64,000 bases of DNA from Mycolicibacterium wolinskyi. Lineage in GTDB: Bacteria > Actinomycetota > Actinomycetes > Mycobacteriales > Mycobacteriaceae. Position 1 is the first letter of the stretch; each line of letters starts with the position of its first letter. The position numbers and the translations under genes are program-made. Under the pieces are notes generated by a model. That model saw only the letters and a program-made list of their open reading frames with translations. It had not been told where the DNA came from and did not search any database. The stretch covers positions 1 to 64,000 of the forward strand of contig NZ_LQQA01000035.1 of assembly GCF_002101965.1 (NCBI RefSeq). The letters are read 5' to 3'. Positions 34,307-43,300 of this stretch are shown piece by piece.

Positions 34307-34642
34307 GTGACGAACAACGGCCCGGACATGCCGGGCTATGCCTGGGCCTCGGTCACCGATGCAGGCGTGCGGGAGCTGTTCCCGGGAATTCGGTTGCGCT
34401 CGCTGTGGACGGGCGAGGACGGCGCGTCTGCGCATGTCGTCGAGATGGATCCCGGCGCGAGCTGGGTCGGCAAGGACATCCACGAGCCCGGCCCGGAAGA
34501 GGTCTACGTCGTCTCCGGGACGTTCAACGACGGCGTGCGCGATTACCCGGAAGGGTCGTTCATCCACGCCCCCGCCGGCTCCTGGCACATCCCCCAAACA
34601 GTCACCGGCTGTACGTTATTCGTGTTCTATCCGGAAGGGTGA
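34307..34642 (+). CDS. ChrR-like cupin-domain protein
   Basis: About 111 residues forming one cupin barrel. The metal motif region is HEPGPEEVYVVSGTFND (about residues 60-76), with GSFIHAPAGSWHIPQ closing the second motif. The histidines and glutamate fit a metal site. It resembles the cupin half of ChrR anti-sigma factors without the zinc-binding anti-sigma domain. The GTG at 34307 has CGAGGT upstream; an ATG at 34250 is possible but would leave only 19 bp to the divergent GlxA-type regulator gene. It may be a target of that regulator. Confidence 0.7.
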   Translation: MTNNGPDMPGYAWASVTDAGVRELFPGIRLRSLWTGEDGASAHVVEMDPGASWVGKDIHEPGPEEVYVVSGTFNDGVRDYPEGSFIHAPAGSWHIPQTVTGCTLFVFYPEG

Positions 34643-34658
34643 CACCGGCGGGGCACCG

Positions 34659-35300
34659 TCACCGCCAGAACAGGTGATGCGTCACGCCGCTCGGGCTCGG
34701 CACGATGTCGTGGTGGAACCGGTCATCCAATTCGTCGGGCGACTCCCACAGCCGCGACCCGGCGCCGATTTCGATCTGTGACACCGCCACATGGAGGGAG
34801 TCGACGAGGTCGGCGTCGAGGAATTGCCGGATGGTGGTCGCCCCGCCGCCGAGCCGCACATCCTTGCCCTGCGCGGCCTGCCGGGCTTGCTCGAGAACGG
34901 TGGCCGGGTCACCGTTGACGAAGTGGAATGTCGTGTCGGAGAGCGTGAAAGACGGACGCTCATGGTGGGTCATCACGAAAACCGGAGTGTGGAACGGCGG
35001 CTCGTCACCCCACCAGCCCTGCCATTCGTGGTCACGCCACGGCCCCCGGTGTGGGCTGAACTTGTTGCGGCCCATGATCTCTGCCCCGATGTTATGGGCG
35101 AAGTCCCGAGTGAAGTAGTCGTCGAGGCCGCGACTCCCGCCCGGGTCGGTGCGGTTCGGCCAGCTCGCCGTCGCACCTGCCCACGCGAACATGTCACCCG
35201 GGTCGGCGTCTCCGAAGGGACGCTCGAAACTCTGGTTGAGTCCGGCGCCGAAACCGTCCCGCGAGACGTTGAAGTTCTGGACTCTGAGCAACTGGGGCAC
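34659..35300 (-). CDS. Dihydrofolate reductase-family protein
   Basis: A 213-residue RibD-C/DHFR-like protein from the GTG at 35300, which has GGAGGA 5 bases upstream. Features are LLRVQNFNVSRDGFGAG at the start, IGAEIMGRNKFSPHRGPW (about residues 75-92), TPVFVMTHHERPS and the cofactor-binding KDVRLGGGATTIRQFLDADL (about 143-162). It is the second protein of this kind in the window (see 19083). The enzyme substrate is unknown. It ends 16 bp from the convergent cupin gene. Confidence 0.88.
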   Translation of the reverse strand: MPQLLRVQNFNVSRDGFGAGLNQSFERPFGDADPGDMFAWAGATASWPNRTDPGGSRGLDDYFTRDFAHNIGAEIMGRNKFSPHRGPWRDHEWQGWWGDEPPFHTPVFVMTHHERPSFTLSDTTFHFVNGDPATVLEQARQAAQGKDVRLGGGATTIRQFLDADLVDSLHVAVSQIEIGAGSRLWESPDELDDRFHHDIVPSPSGVTHHLFWR

Positions 35301-35354
35301 GCATTCCTCCTGATCGGTCGGCGACAACGAGTAGACCTCGCGGCCCGCCGAAAC

Positions 35355-36740
35355 TCATCGCGGCGTTTGTTCCGGCGAGCCGGCACCCGCGTCGGGCTGA
35401 ACTTCCGGAGGTGGTGTCGGCGCGTCCCATGCCGACCAGGTGTAGCGCTGCTCGGGCATGGAGTCGCTGCCGAGCATGAACGCCCGGTGGTAGCGGCTGG
35501 CCCGGGCGATGGTGGCCAACCAGGTGGCGACGGTGCTGACACGATTGCGCACCCCGGTGAGGAACGCGATGTGGATGAAGCCCCACGCGAGCCATCCGAC
35601 GAAACCCGCCACCCGCACGGGCCCGACTTGGAGCAGGGCGTTTCCCCGGCTGATGTATGCCGCCGAACCGAGATCGCGATAGCGATACGGCCGTCGCGGC
35701 TTGCCCTCGAGTTCGCGCCGGATGCATGCGGCGACGTGCAGCCCGCCCTGCATGGCGTTTTCGGCGACTCCCGGCAGCTTGTCGCGTCCCACCAGGTCAC
35801 CGACGACGAAGACCTCGGGATGCCCGGGGACCGACAGATCGGGATCGACTTCGATGCGGCCGGATCGATCGGATTTGGCTCCCAGCACCTCGGCGATGTG
35901 CCGGGCGAACGGCACCGCCTCGACGCCTGCGGTCCACAGGACGGTTCGTGCCGCGTGGACTTCGTCGGGCCCGCCCGCCTTCGGCGACACCGTCACCCCG
36001 TCGCGCCGGACATCGGTGACGTGCACACCCATGCGCATCTCCACGCCGAGCTTCTGCAGCGTGCGAGTCGCTTTCTCCGCCAGATCAGGCGCGAAGCTCT
36101 TCAGGACCCGGTCCCCGCCATCGCACAACAACACCCTGGCTTCTTCTGGCTCGATGCTGTGGAACTCGTTGGCCAGCGTTCGAGTCGCCATTTCGCGGAT
36201 CTGTCCGGCCAACTCGACCCCGGTGGGGCCGCCGCCGGCGACCACGAACGTGAGCCAGGCATCGCGGTCGGGTCCGGGCGGCAGCGTCTCGGCGATCTCG
36301 AACGCGGTGAACAACCGCTGGCGGATGCTCAGCGCATCGTCAAGGGTTTTCATACCCGGTGCCCACGCCGCGAATTGAGCGTTGTTGAAATAGGACTGCT
36401 GCATGCCTGCGGCGATGACGAGCACGTCGTAGTCGAGCGTGAAAGTCGTCTCATCGGGCCGTCGTGCGGTGACCGTACGCGCCCCGGGATCGAGTTCGAC
36501 CGCCTCACCGAGCAGTGTTCTCACATTGCGATGGCGCGCGAACTCCTCACGCAGCGGACGGCTGATGTGCCCGATACTCAGTGTCCCGGTTGCACACTGG
36601 TACAGCAGGGGCTGGAAGAGATGGCCCGCCGCACGATCGAGCAGTGTCACGTCGACGTCGACGCGGCCGAGTCGGCGCGCGCAGAACAGACCGCCGAATC
36701 CCCCACCGATGATCAGCACTTTCATGCGTCCGTTGCTCAT
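35355..36740 (-). CDS. Type II NADH dehydrogenase (NDH-2 family)
   Basis: A 461-residue flavoprotein. The FAD motif is VLIIGGGFGGLFCARRL (about residues 8-24), the substrate and flavin block LLYQCATGTLSIGHI, the NADH-binding motif FVVAGGGPTGVELAGQI (about 165-181), the second FAD site EVFVVGDLVGRDKLPGVAE, and the C-terminal AWGFIHIAFLTGVRNR membrane-associating segment. NDH-2 oxidises NADH and reduces menaquinone without pumping protons. Mycobacteria usually carry one or two copies elsewhere, so this may be an additional one. An internal ATG at 36725 is an alternative start. Confidence 0.92.
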   Translation of the reverse strand: MSNGRMKVLIIGGGFGGLFCARRLGRVDVDVTLLDRAAGHLFQPLLYQCATGTLSIGHISRPLREEFARHRNVRTLLGEAVELDPGARTVTARRPDETTFTLDYDVLVIAAGMQQSYFNNAQFAAWAPGMKTLDDALSIRQRLFTAFEIAETLPPGPDRDAWLTFVVAGGGPTGVELAGQIREMATRTLANEFHSIEPEEARVLLCDGGDRVLKSFAPDLAEKATRTLQKLGVEMRMGVHVTDVRRDGVTVSPKAGGPDEVHAARTVLWTAGVEAVPFARHIAEVLGAKSDRSGRIEVDPDLSVPGHPEVFVVGDLVGRDKLPGVAENAMQGGLHVAACIRRELEGKPRRPYRYRDLGSAAYISRGNALLQVGPVRVAGFVGWLAWGFIHIAFLTGVRNRVSTVATWLATIARASRYHRAFMLGSDSMPEQRYTWSAWDAPTPPPEVQPDAGAGSPEQTPR

Positions 36741-36842
36741 CGATACGAGGCTAGTACGCGAGTCGCGGGAGAAAGCGGTGTCACAACGGTGCGCCCTGCG
36801 GCATCTCATGGTCGTCCACGTCACCACAAGGAGGAGAAATCC

Positions 36843-37328
36843 ATGGATGCCCGGCTCAATATTCTCGCCACCGACCTCGCCGCCCAGTTCAGCAAGCGGT
36901 TCCACGGTGTCGGTCTGGTACTCGACCAATCGACGTTGCCCAAGGCCACCCGGGAATTGGTCAGCCTCCGGGCCAGTCAGATCAACGGATGTGCGATGTG
37001 CACCGACATGCACACCAAAGAGGCGGCGGCAGCAGGCGAATCCGCGGTGCGCCTCAACCTGGTGGCTGTCTGGCGGGAGGCCACGGTGTTCACCGAAGCC
37101 GAGCGGTCCGCGCTCGCGCTCACCGAGGAAGCGACCAGGATCGCCGATGCTTCGCACGGCGTGTCCGATGAGACCTGGTCGGAGGTGCGCAGGCATTACG
37201 ACGACGAGCAGCTCGCCGCACTGATCTGCCAGATCGCGCTCATCAACGCGGCCAACCGGATGAACGTGATAGTCCGCACCCCGGCGGGCTCATACGAGGC
37301 CGGAATGCTGGCGAGCATGTCGCGGTAG
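36843..37328 (+). CDS. Carboxymuconolactone decarboxylase-family (AhpD-like) protein
   Basis: A 161-residue helical protein. The redox motif NGCAMCTDMHTKEA (CxxC followed by histidine, about residues 48-61) is the alkylhydroperoxidase D-type signature. It has LVSLRASQI before it and ALICQIALINAANRMNV near the end. It probably works as a thiol peroxidase or disulphide reductase partner. AAGGAGGAGAAATCC gives a strong ribosome site. It converges with a GlxA-type regulator gene at 37364 across a hairpin and is divergent from NDH-2. Confidence 0.93.
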   Translation: MDARLNILATDLAAQFSKRFHGVGLVLDQSTLPKATRELVSLRASQINGCAMCTDMHTKEAAAAGESAVRLNLVAVWREATVFTEAERSALALTEEATRIADASHGVSDETWSEVRRHYDDEQLAALICQIALINAANRMNVIVRTPAGSYEAGMLASMSR

Positions 37329-37338
37329 TCGACGCGAT

Positions 37339-37370
37339 GGCCTAGGCCGCACGTCGTGCCGGCCTAGGCC
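37339..37370. terminator. Bidirectional terminator overlapping a stop codon
   Basis: GGCCTAGGCCG (37339-37349) and CGGCCTAGGCC (37360-37370) form an 11-bp stem around a 10-base loop between convergent genes. Each arm also contains the self-palindrome GGCCTAGGCC. The stop codon of the minus-strand regulator (37364-37366) lies inside the right arm. Confidence 0.65.
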
Positions 37371-38329
37371 CCCGCGAAGCAGTTGCGGTAATCGCTCGGC
37401 GTGGTGTGCAGCTGGCGGACGAAGTGGTGGCGGTACGTCACCGCGGATTCGAAGCCCACCCGGGTGGCGATCTGCTCGATCGACAGCGAAGACGATTCCA
37501 GCAGCGCAAGACTCGCCTGGATGCGCTGTTCGATGAGCCACTTGATCGGCGTGGTGCCCGTTGCTTTCGCGAACTGGCGCAGATAAGTGCGCCGCGACAG
37601 TGCCGATTGGGAAGCCAAGTCGTCCAGAGCAATTGGCGAATCCAAATGGCTCAGTGCCCACTCCATGCTCGCGGCGATCCGCCCGTCGGCCGCCGGCTCG
37701 GGCACCGGACTGTCGATGTACTGGGCCTGTCCGCCGGCGCGATGTGGCGAGATCACCAACCGCCGGGCGATGTCGTTGGCGACGCGCACGCCGTGATCTG
37801 ACCGCACGATGTGCAAACACAGATCCAGCCCGGCCGCACAGCCCGCGCTCGTGAGCACGCCACCACCATCGACATAGAGCGGAGCCGGATCGACATCGAT
37901 CTCTGGGTACTTCTGTTGGAGGAGATCCACGTAGATCCAGTGCGTCGTGGCCTGCCGGCCGTCGAGTACACCCGCGGCCGCCAGTGCGAATGCTCCGGAA
38001 CAGATCGACACCAGCCGCGCGCCTCGATCGTGGGCCGCTCGGATCGCATCGGTCAACGCCGGCGACAGCGGTTCGGTCACGTCTCGAACACTCGGGATTA
38101 TCACCGTGTCGGCGGTCGCCAAATCGGACAGCCCGTACCCGGCATGCACCGTGGCGCCGCCGATCATGCGTACGTCCGGGGTCTCGGCACACAACTTGAT
38201 CGAGTACCACGGCCGTGGGATGTCTGCTGAGAACCTGCCGGACAGTTCGGTGATCCCGAAAATCTCGGCTGCCAGACCGGACTCGAAACCCGACATTCCG
38301 TCATAGGCGAGGATTGCCACCTCATGCAT
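37364..38329 (-). CDS. GlxA-family AraC-type regulator with DJ-1/PfpI-like domain
   Basis: A 321-residue regulator of the same plan as the gene at 33265. The DJ-1/PfpI-like domain has a cysteine in LVSICSGAFALAAAGVL (about residues 104-120). The AraC domain contains IALDDLASQSALSRRTYLRQ and IEQIATRVGFESAVTYRHHF near the C-terminus. The regulators differ enough in sequence to be old paralogues, not a recent duplication. It is convergent with the AhpD-like gene. The ligand and targets are unknown. Confidence 0.93.
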   Translation of the reverse strand: MHEVAILAYDGMSGFESGLAAEIFGITELSGRFSADIPRPWYSIKLCAETPDVRMIGGATVHAGYGLSDLATADTVIIPSVRDVTEPLSPALTDAIRAAHDRGARLVSICSGAFALAAAGVLDGRQATTHWIYVDLLQQKYPEIDVDPAPLYVDGGGVLTSAGCAAGLDLCLHIVRSDHGVRVANDIARRLVISPHRAGGQAQYIDSPVPEPAADGRIAASMEWALSHLDSPIALDDLASQSALSRRTYLRQFAKATGTTPIKWLIEQRIQASLALLESSSLSIEQIATRVGFESAVTYRHHFVRQLHTTPSDYRNCFAGA

Positions 38330-38607
38330 GTCACTATCTTAATGAATGACGGCTCTAGTGCCACTGTTTGATGCCGCGACGCCGGGCGACGATCGAGTCA
38401 TGTTTTATCGACGCACATCCCGATGGAACCGATTGCGCCAGCGACCCGGCTTCCGGCTCATTGCGGCGCTCGTAAGCGGAGTCCACGCGGCCAACGGCAT
38501 CGCACACGGCGTGCAACCGCCACCGCAGTCACCGGTTCGCGCATCGAATCCGCGTGCCGGTTCAAGGGCTGAAACCGTTGCCCCACAGGGTTGTTAGCCG
38601 CCGCGCG

Positions 38608-40200
38608 TTACCGCTCTTCGTCGTGCCCCGGCGAGTCCTGCGGCGGGTCGTTGGCACTCGCGGTATCCGGTTCGTCATCCGGCGCGGGCTCCAATGCGAC
38701 GCTTCGTGACCGGGGCCTGGCGGTGCCGGTCACCTGGGGACCGTCGGCCGGCCGCAGCCGCACCACCCGGCCCACCGCCCGGCGCAGACCCGGCGGTCCC
38801 TCGATCCGGAAGAAGTCGCCGATCCGCCCGGCCCCGTAACGCAACGGGGAGCCGAGCAGCTCGCCCATCACCACGCCGGCGCCAAGGGCCAGCGCGGTCG
38901 CCGCTGCCGCCAACAGCTGGGCCAGACCGTCGTCGAAGCGGTCGTCGACCGCGAAGTAGAACACCGCGCGAAAGACCGCCATACCCGGCAGCATCGGCGT
39001 GATGCCGGCGGTCGAGGTCACCAGAGCGGGCGCCTGCCTGCGGATCGAGATCAGCGTGGCGAACAAGCCGACGCCCACGGCGGCGATACCGGTCGCGACA
39101 ACCTGGCCGAAGCCGGCCGCTCCTAGACCGATGAGCACCAATTCGGCGAGACCGGCCGCGAGCCCGGCGGGGATCACCGAGCGCAGTGGGGCGTAACTGG
39201 CGATCGTGAGACATACGCCTGCCAAAGTCGCGCCCACGACCGCGAGCGCTATCGGCAATGGCCGGTGCGGCGTCACGAAGGTCTCGGTCGCGTCGACATG
39301 GAGCTGTATCTCGATGCCTGCCACCGTCGCGATCTGCAGGCCCGCCAGGATGCCGACGACGATGCCCGCCGTCATGAACAGCGCGTCACTGAGCCGCGCG
39401 ACCGCGGTGATCATGTGTCCGGTGAGGGCGTCCTGCATCGAGCCCACCAAGGTCAGACCGGACAGCAGCATGACGATCCCGGTGGCGACGAGCGCGGTCA
39501 GCCCCTCGCCGGTGAACAGGTACGCGGCCACCGCGACCAGGGTCGCGAGCGCTGCGCCGACCACGTTCTGGAAAAAGAACGGAGTCCCCATCCGGTTGAG
39601 CACCCGGCCCACTCGATCGATCGCCGCCGACGTCACGGCGGCCACCAGACACGTCAGCCAGCTGCCACCGAGGAGCATCGCGATTCCGAGCGCGAACCCC
39701 GCCCACCCGGCGGTGGCCAACCAGCGCGGGTACGGATGAGGCCGCTCGGTCAGCTCGTCCATGGCTTCGTGCGCCTGCTCGACCACGACGCCACCGGTCG
39801 TGATGTCGCGGACCAGCCGGTCGAGTTCGGCAAGGCGCGTGTAATCGGTCGATCGCGTGCGCACCGCCCGCATGATGGTCACCGGTGGGCTGTCGGCGGT
39901 CGGCAACGCCGACACGATGATCGTGGTGAACGTGATGTCGACGACGCAGTCGGTGAGCTGGTACGCCTGGGCAACGTCCTGGGCCGTCGCGACGACATCC
40001 GCGGTACCCGAACCCGACGACAACATCACCTCGGCGAGCCGGATGGTGAGGTCGAGAACCTTCCTCGTGTGCAGGTCACCCATCCCGGCGGAATTGCGGC
40101 TCCGCTGGCCGGCAACGGGGGCCGGGTCGCGCTGCCCGCGCAGCGCGACCCGCAGACCACGACGGAAGCGGGCGGATCCGCCCGACAAATCTTGCGCCAT
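38608..40200 (-). CDS. Threonine/serine exporter family protein (ThrE-like)
   Basis: A 530-residue membrane protein. An N-terminal cytoplasmic ThrE domain (DUF1212) spans about residues 35-270, with the family's SGSGTADVVATAQDVAQAYQ segment and an FTTIIVSA motif. About ten membrane segments follow, including GLTLVGSMQDALTG and MLPGMAVFRAVFYF. A charged C-terminal tail of about 60 residues is disordered. Corynebacterial ThrE exports L-threonine and L-serine by proton motive force. The ATG at 40200 removes an implausible basic leader. It is divergent from furA. Confidence 0.9.
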   Translation of the reverse strand: MAQDLSGGSARFRRGLRVALRGQRDPAPVAGQRSRNSAGMGDLHTRKVLDLTIRLAEVMLSSGSGTADVVATAQDVAQAYQLTDCVVDITFTTIIVSALPTADSPPVTIMRAVRTRSTDYTRLAELDRLVRDITTGGVVVEQAHEAMDELTERPHPYPRWLATAGWAGFALGIAMLLGGSWLTCLVAAVTSAAIDRVGRVLNRMGTPFFFQNVVGAALATLVAVAAYLFTGEGLTALVATGIVMLLSGLTLVGSMQDALTGHMITAVARLSDALFMTAGIVVGILAGLQIATVAGIEIQLHVDATETFVTPHRPLPIALAVVGATLAGVCLTIASYAPLRSVIPAGLAAGLAELVLIGLGAAGFGQVVATGIAAVGVGLFATLISIRRQAPALVTSTAGITPMLPGMAVFRAVFYFAVDDRFDDGLAQLLAAAATALALGAGVVMGELLGSPLRYGAGRIGDFFRIEGPPGLRRAVGRVVRLRPADGPQVTGTARPRSRSVALEPAPDDEPDTASANDPPQDSPGHDEER

Positions 40201-40421
40201 CGACAAGCACGATACTGAGGCACGTCGCGAAGCCGTATCCCACGCGCCGCATCGCTTCGATCTCGTTGTTTTGCAACGTCTTTCGACAAAGCCGTGTCGA
40301 CGCCGCATAACTTGATCGAGTTTGGGTAACCAGTTCGGGCATGACGCCGCGATCGCACGGTCGGCTGTGGTCAGCCGCTGCCCAGATCCCGCACGACATC
40401 GGCTCGATCGACGACAAACAC

Positions 40422-40450
40422 TTGACTGCGTCCAAATCTGCGCGTGTTAT
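40422..40450 (+). promoter_or_regulatory. furA promoter
   Basis: TTGACT (40422-40427) and TGTTAT (40445-40450) lie 17 bp apart, 7 bp before the furA ATG. The start point would coincide with the ATG, giving a leaderless mRNA, as reported for furA in other mycobacteria. FurA autoregulation over this region is expected from the family. Confidence 0.65.
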
Positions 40451-40457
40451 TGGCGAT

Positions 40458-40898
40458 ATGCCCACCAGGGCGGAGTTCGAAGCTCAACTGCGGACGAGCG
40501 ACCTACGGGTCACGCGCCCCCGGGTCGCTGTGCTCGAGGCCGTACACGCGCGTCCCCACGCCGACACCGAAACACTCTTCCTGGCAGTGCGGGACAGCCT
40601 GCCCAAAGTCTCGCGTCAGGCCGTCTACGACGTCCTACACGCACTGACCACGGCCGGGCTAATCCGGCGAATCCAACCGTCGGGGACGACCGCGCGTTAT
40701 GAGTCCCGGGTCGGAGACAACCACCACCACGTCGTGTGCCGCGGTTGCGGGTCCATCGCCGACATCGACTGCGCCGTCGGTGAAGCACCCTGTCTCACCC
40801 CCGCCGACGACGACAACGCCCTGGATGGCTTCGTCCTCGACGAGGCCGAAGTCATCTACTGGGGTCTGTGCCGGGAGTGTTCGGCGACAGGCCCTTGA
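40458..40898 (+). CDS. furA: Fur-family regulator FurA
   Basis: A 146-residue Fur protein. The winged helix (about 1-85) has LRVTRPRVAVLEAVHARPHA and SRQAVYDVLHALTTAGLIRR. The dimerisation and metal domain has DNHHHVVCRGCGSIADIDC with a CxxC, and a second CxxC (LCREC) near the C-terminus, which bind structural zinc. FurA represses furA-katG and is relieved by oxidative stress. It lies 40 bp upstream of katG, the classic mycobacterial order. ATG at 40458. Confidence 0.95.
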   Translation: MPTRAEFEAQLRTSDLRVTRPRVAVLEAVHARPHADTETLFLAVRDSLPKVSRQAVYDVLHALTTAGLIRRIQPSGTTARYESRVGDNHHHVVCRGCGSIADIDCAVGEAPCLTPADDDNALDGFVLDEAEVIYWGLCRECSATGP

Positions 40899-40938
40899 TC
40901 ACAGCCCGTTACACCAACCACCCGGAAGGATTTTTGCT

Positions 40939-43185
40939 GTGTCATCCGATACCTCCGATAGCCGCCCGCCGACCCCGGACACCAAGACCGCAAGCACGAG
41001 CGAGAGCGAAAACCCGGCCATCCCCTCGCCGACGCCGAAGGCGCACGCTCCACTGACGAACCAGGACTGGTGGCCCGATCAGATCGACGTGACACGGCTC
41101 CACCCGCACGCACCTCAATCGAACCCACTCGGCGACGACTTCGATTACCGCAAAGAGTTCGCCAAGCTCGACGTCGACGCGCTCAAGGCCGATCTCATGG
41201 CGCTCATGACGCAGTCACAGGACTGGTGGCCGGCCGACTACGGCCATTACGGCGGCCTGTTCATCCGGATGAGCTGGCATGCGGCAGGCACGTACCGCAT
41301 TTTCGACGGCCGCGGCGGCGGCGGTCAGGGCATGCAGCGGTTCGCGCCACTCAACAGCTGGCCGGACAACGTAAGCCTGGACAAGGCGCGCCGGCTGCTG
41401 TGGCCGATCAAGCAGAAATACGGCAACAAGATCTCGTGGGCGGATCTGTTGGTATTCACCGGAAACGTCGCCTTGGAGTCGATGGGATTCCAAACCTTCG
41501 GGTTCGGCTTCGGCCGCGAAGACGTCTGGGAGCCAGAGGAAATCCTGTTCGGTGAAGAGGACACCTGGCTGGGCACCGACAAGCGCTATTCCGGTGGCGA
41601 GCGCTCGCTCGCCGAACCGTACGGCGCGACCACCATGGGTCTGATCTATGTCAACCCCGAGGGCCCGGAGGGCGAGCCCGATCCCCTCGCGGCCGCACAC
41701 GACATCCGCGAGACGTTCGGCCGGATGGCGATGAACGACGAGGAAACCGCTGCGCTGATCGTCGGCGGTCACACGTTCGGCAAGACCCACGGTGCCGGCG
41801 ACGCCGACCTCGTCGGGCCCGAACCCGAGGCGGCCCCGATCGAACAACAGGGCCTCGGCTGGAAGAGCTCCTATGGCAGCGGCAAAGGCAAGGATGCGAT
41901 CACCAGTGGGCTGGAGGTCGTCTGGACGCCGACACCGACGAAGTGGGACAACAGCTTCCTCGAAACCCTGTACGGATACGAGTGGGAGCTGACCAAGAGC
42001 CCGGCCGGGGCCTGGCAGTTCACCGCGAAGGACGGTGCGGGCGCGGGCACGATCCCCGACCCGTTCGACGGGCCCGGCCGCGCGCCGACCATGCTCGTCA
42101 CCGACGTCTCGATGCGAGTCGATCCGATCTACGGACAGATCACGCGCCGCTGGCTCGAGCACCCCGAAGAGCTGTCCGAGGCGTTCGCCAAGGCCTGGTA
42201 CAAGCTGTTGCACCGCGACATGGGCCCGATCTCGCGCTACCTGGGCCCGTGGATACCCGAGCCCCAGCTGTGGCAGGACCCGGTTCCGGCCGTCGACCAT
42301 GAACTGGTCGACGATCAAGACATCGCGGCATTGAAGGCCAAGGTGCTCGACTCGGGTCTGTCGGTGCCCCAACTCGTGAAGACCGCGTGGTCGTCGGCGG
42401 CGAGCTACCGCAACACCGACAAACGCGGCGGCGCCAACGGGGCCCGGCTTCGCCTTGAGCCTCAGAAGAACTGGGAGGTGAACGAGCCTGCCGAGCTCGC
42501 GAAGGTACTGCCGGTGCTGGAACGGATCCAGCAGGACTTCAACGGCTCAGCGTCCGGTGGCAAGAAGATCTCCTTGGCCGATCTCATCGTGCTGGCCGGC
42601 TCGGCAGCCGTCGAGAAGGCCGCCAGAGACGCGGGGCATGACGTCACGGTGCCGTTCACTCCCGGCCGCACCGATGCGACCCAAGAGAACACCGATGTGG
42701 ACTCCTTCGCGGTGCTCGAACCGCGAGCCGACGGTTTCCGCAATTACGTGCGTCCCGGCGAGAAGGCGCCGCTGGAGAAACTCCTGCTCGAGCGCGCCTA
42801 TTTCCTGGGCGTCACCGGTCCGCAATTGGCCGTGCTCATCGGCGGCCTGCGCGCGCTCGGCGCCAATCACGGCGGCAGCAAGCACGGCGTGTTCACCGAT
42901 CGCCCAGGGGTGTTGACCAACGACTTCTTCGTCAACCTGCTCGACATGGGGACGGAGTGGAAGGCGTCGGAGACCGCGGAGAACGTGTACGAGGGCTTCG
43001 ACCGGGTTTCGGGAGCACCGAAGTGGACCGTGACCGCGAACGACCTTGTCTTCGGTTCACATTCGGTGTTGCGCGCCGTGGCCGAGGTGTACGCGCAATC
43101 GGATGCCGGCGAACGCTTCGTCGCCGACTTCGTGAAGGCGTGGACCAAGGTCATGAACAACGACCGATTCGACGTCAAGCAATAG
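40939..43185 (+). CDS. katG: Bifunctional catalase-peroxidase KatG
   Basis: A 748-residue haem enzyme with two peroxidase-like halves. Active residues R110, W113 and H114 (RMSWHAAG), Y237 (IYVNPEG) and M263 (GRMAMNDEE) form the Met-Tyr-Trp adduct. The proximal histidine is in VGGHTFGKTHGAG. S323 in KDAITSGLEVVW matches Ser315 of M. tuberculosis, the main isoniazid-resistance position, and is wild type. It breaks down hydrogen peroxide and activates isoniazid. The N-terminal 40 residues are disordered. GTG start at 40939 with GGAAGG upstream. A strong hairpin follows the stop. Confidence 0.97.
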   Translation: MSSDTSDSRPPTPDTKTASTSESENPAIPSPTPKAHAPLTNQDWWPDQIDVTRLHPHAPQSNPLGDDFDYRKEFAKLDVDALKADLMALMTQSQDWWPADYGHYGGLFIRMSWHAAGTYRIFDGRGGGGQGMQRFAPLNSWPDNVSLDKARRLLWPIKQKYGNKISWADLLVFTGNVALESMGFQTFGFGFGREDVWEPEEILFGEEDTWLGTDKRYSGGERSLAEPYGATTMGLIYVNPEGPEGEPDPLAAAHDIRETFGRMAMNDEETAALIVGGHTFGKTHGAGDADLVGPEPEAAPIEQQGLGWKSSYGSGKGKDAITSGLEVVWTPTPTKWDNSFLETLYGYEWELTKSPAGAWQFTAKDGAGAGTIPDPFDGPGRAPTMLVTDVSMRVDPIYGQITRRWLEHPEELSEAFAKAWYKLLHRDMGPISRYLGPWIPEPQLWQDPVPAVDHELVDDQDIAALKAKVLDSGLSVPQLVKTAWSSAASYRNTDKRGGANGARLRLEPQKNWEVNEPAELAKVLPVLERIQQDFNGSASGGKKISLADLIVLAGSAAVEKAARDAGHDVTVPFTPGRTDATQENTDVDSFAVLEPRADGFRNYVRPGEKAPLEKLLLERAYFLGVTGPQLAVLIGGLRALGANHGGSKHGVFTDRPGVLTNDFFVNLLDMGTEWKASETAENVYEGFDRVSGAPKWTVTANDLVFGSHSVLRAVAEVYAQSDAGERFVADFVKAWTKVMNNDRFDVKQ

Positions 43186-43198
43186 CGTCACCTGTCAG

Positions 43199-43226
43199 CG
43201 CGGCCGACACCCCGGTGTCGGCCGCG
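43199..43226. terminator. katG terminator
   Basis: CGCGGCCGACACC (43199-43211) and GGTGTCGGCCGCG (43214-43226) form a perfect 13-bp stem, 13 bp after the katG stop, followed by TTGTCTT. It is the best intrinsic-terminator candidate in the window. Confidence 0.8.
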
Positions 43227-43300
43227 TTGTCTTCGCGTATCGGCGGCCGAATCGGGTACTCACAGCTACCAGCGAGCAGCAGTGACGGAGCGTGATCGAG

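Noticed and set aside
38346..38597. 83-codon plus-strand frame between the GlxA-type regulator and ThrE genes
   Set aside because: It starts only 16 bp from the divergent regulator gene, has no ribosome site, and its sequence shows no recognisable domain or signal peptide. It fits a chance high-GC frame.
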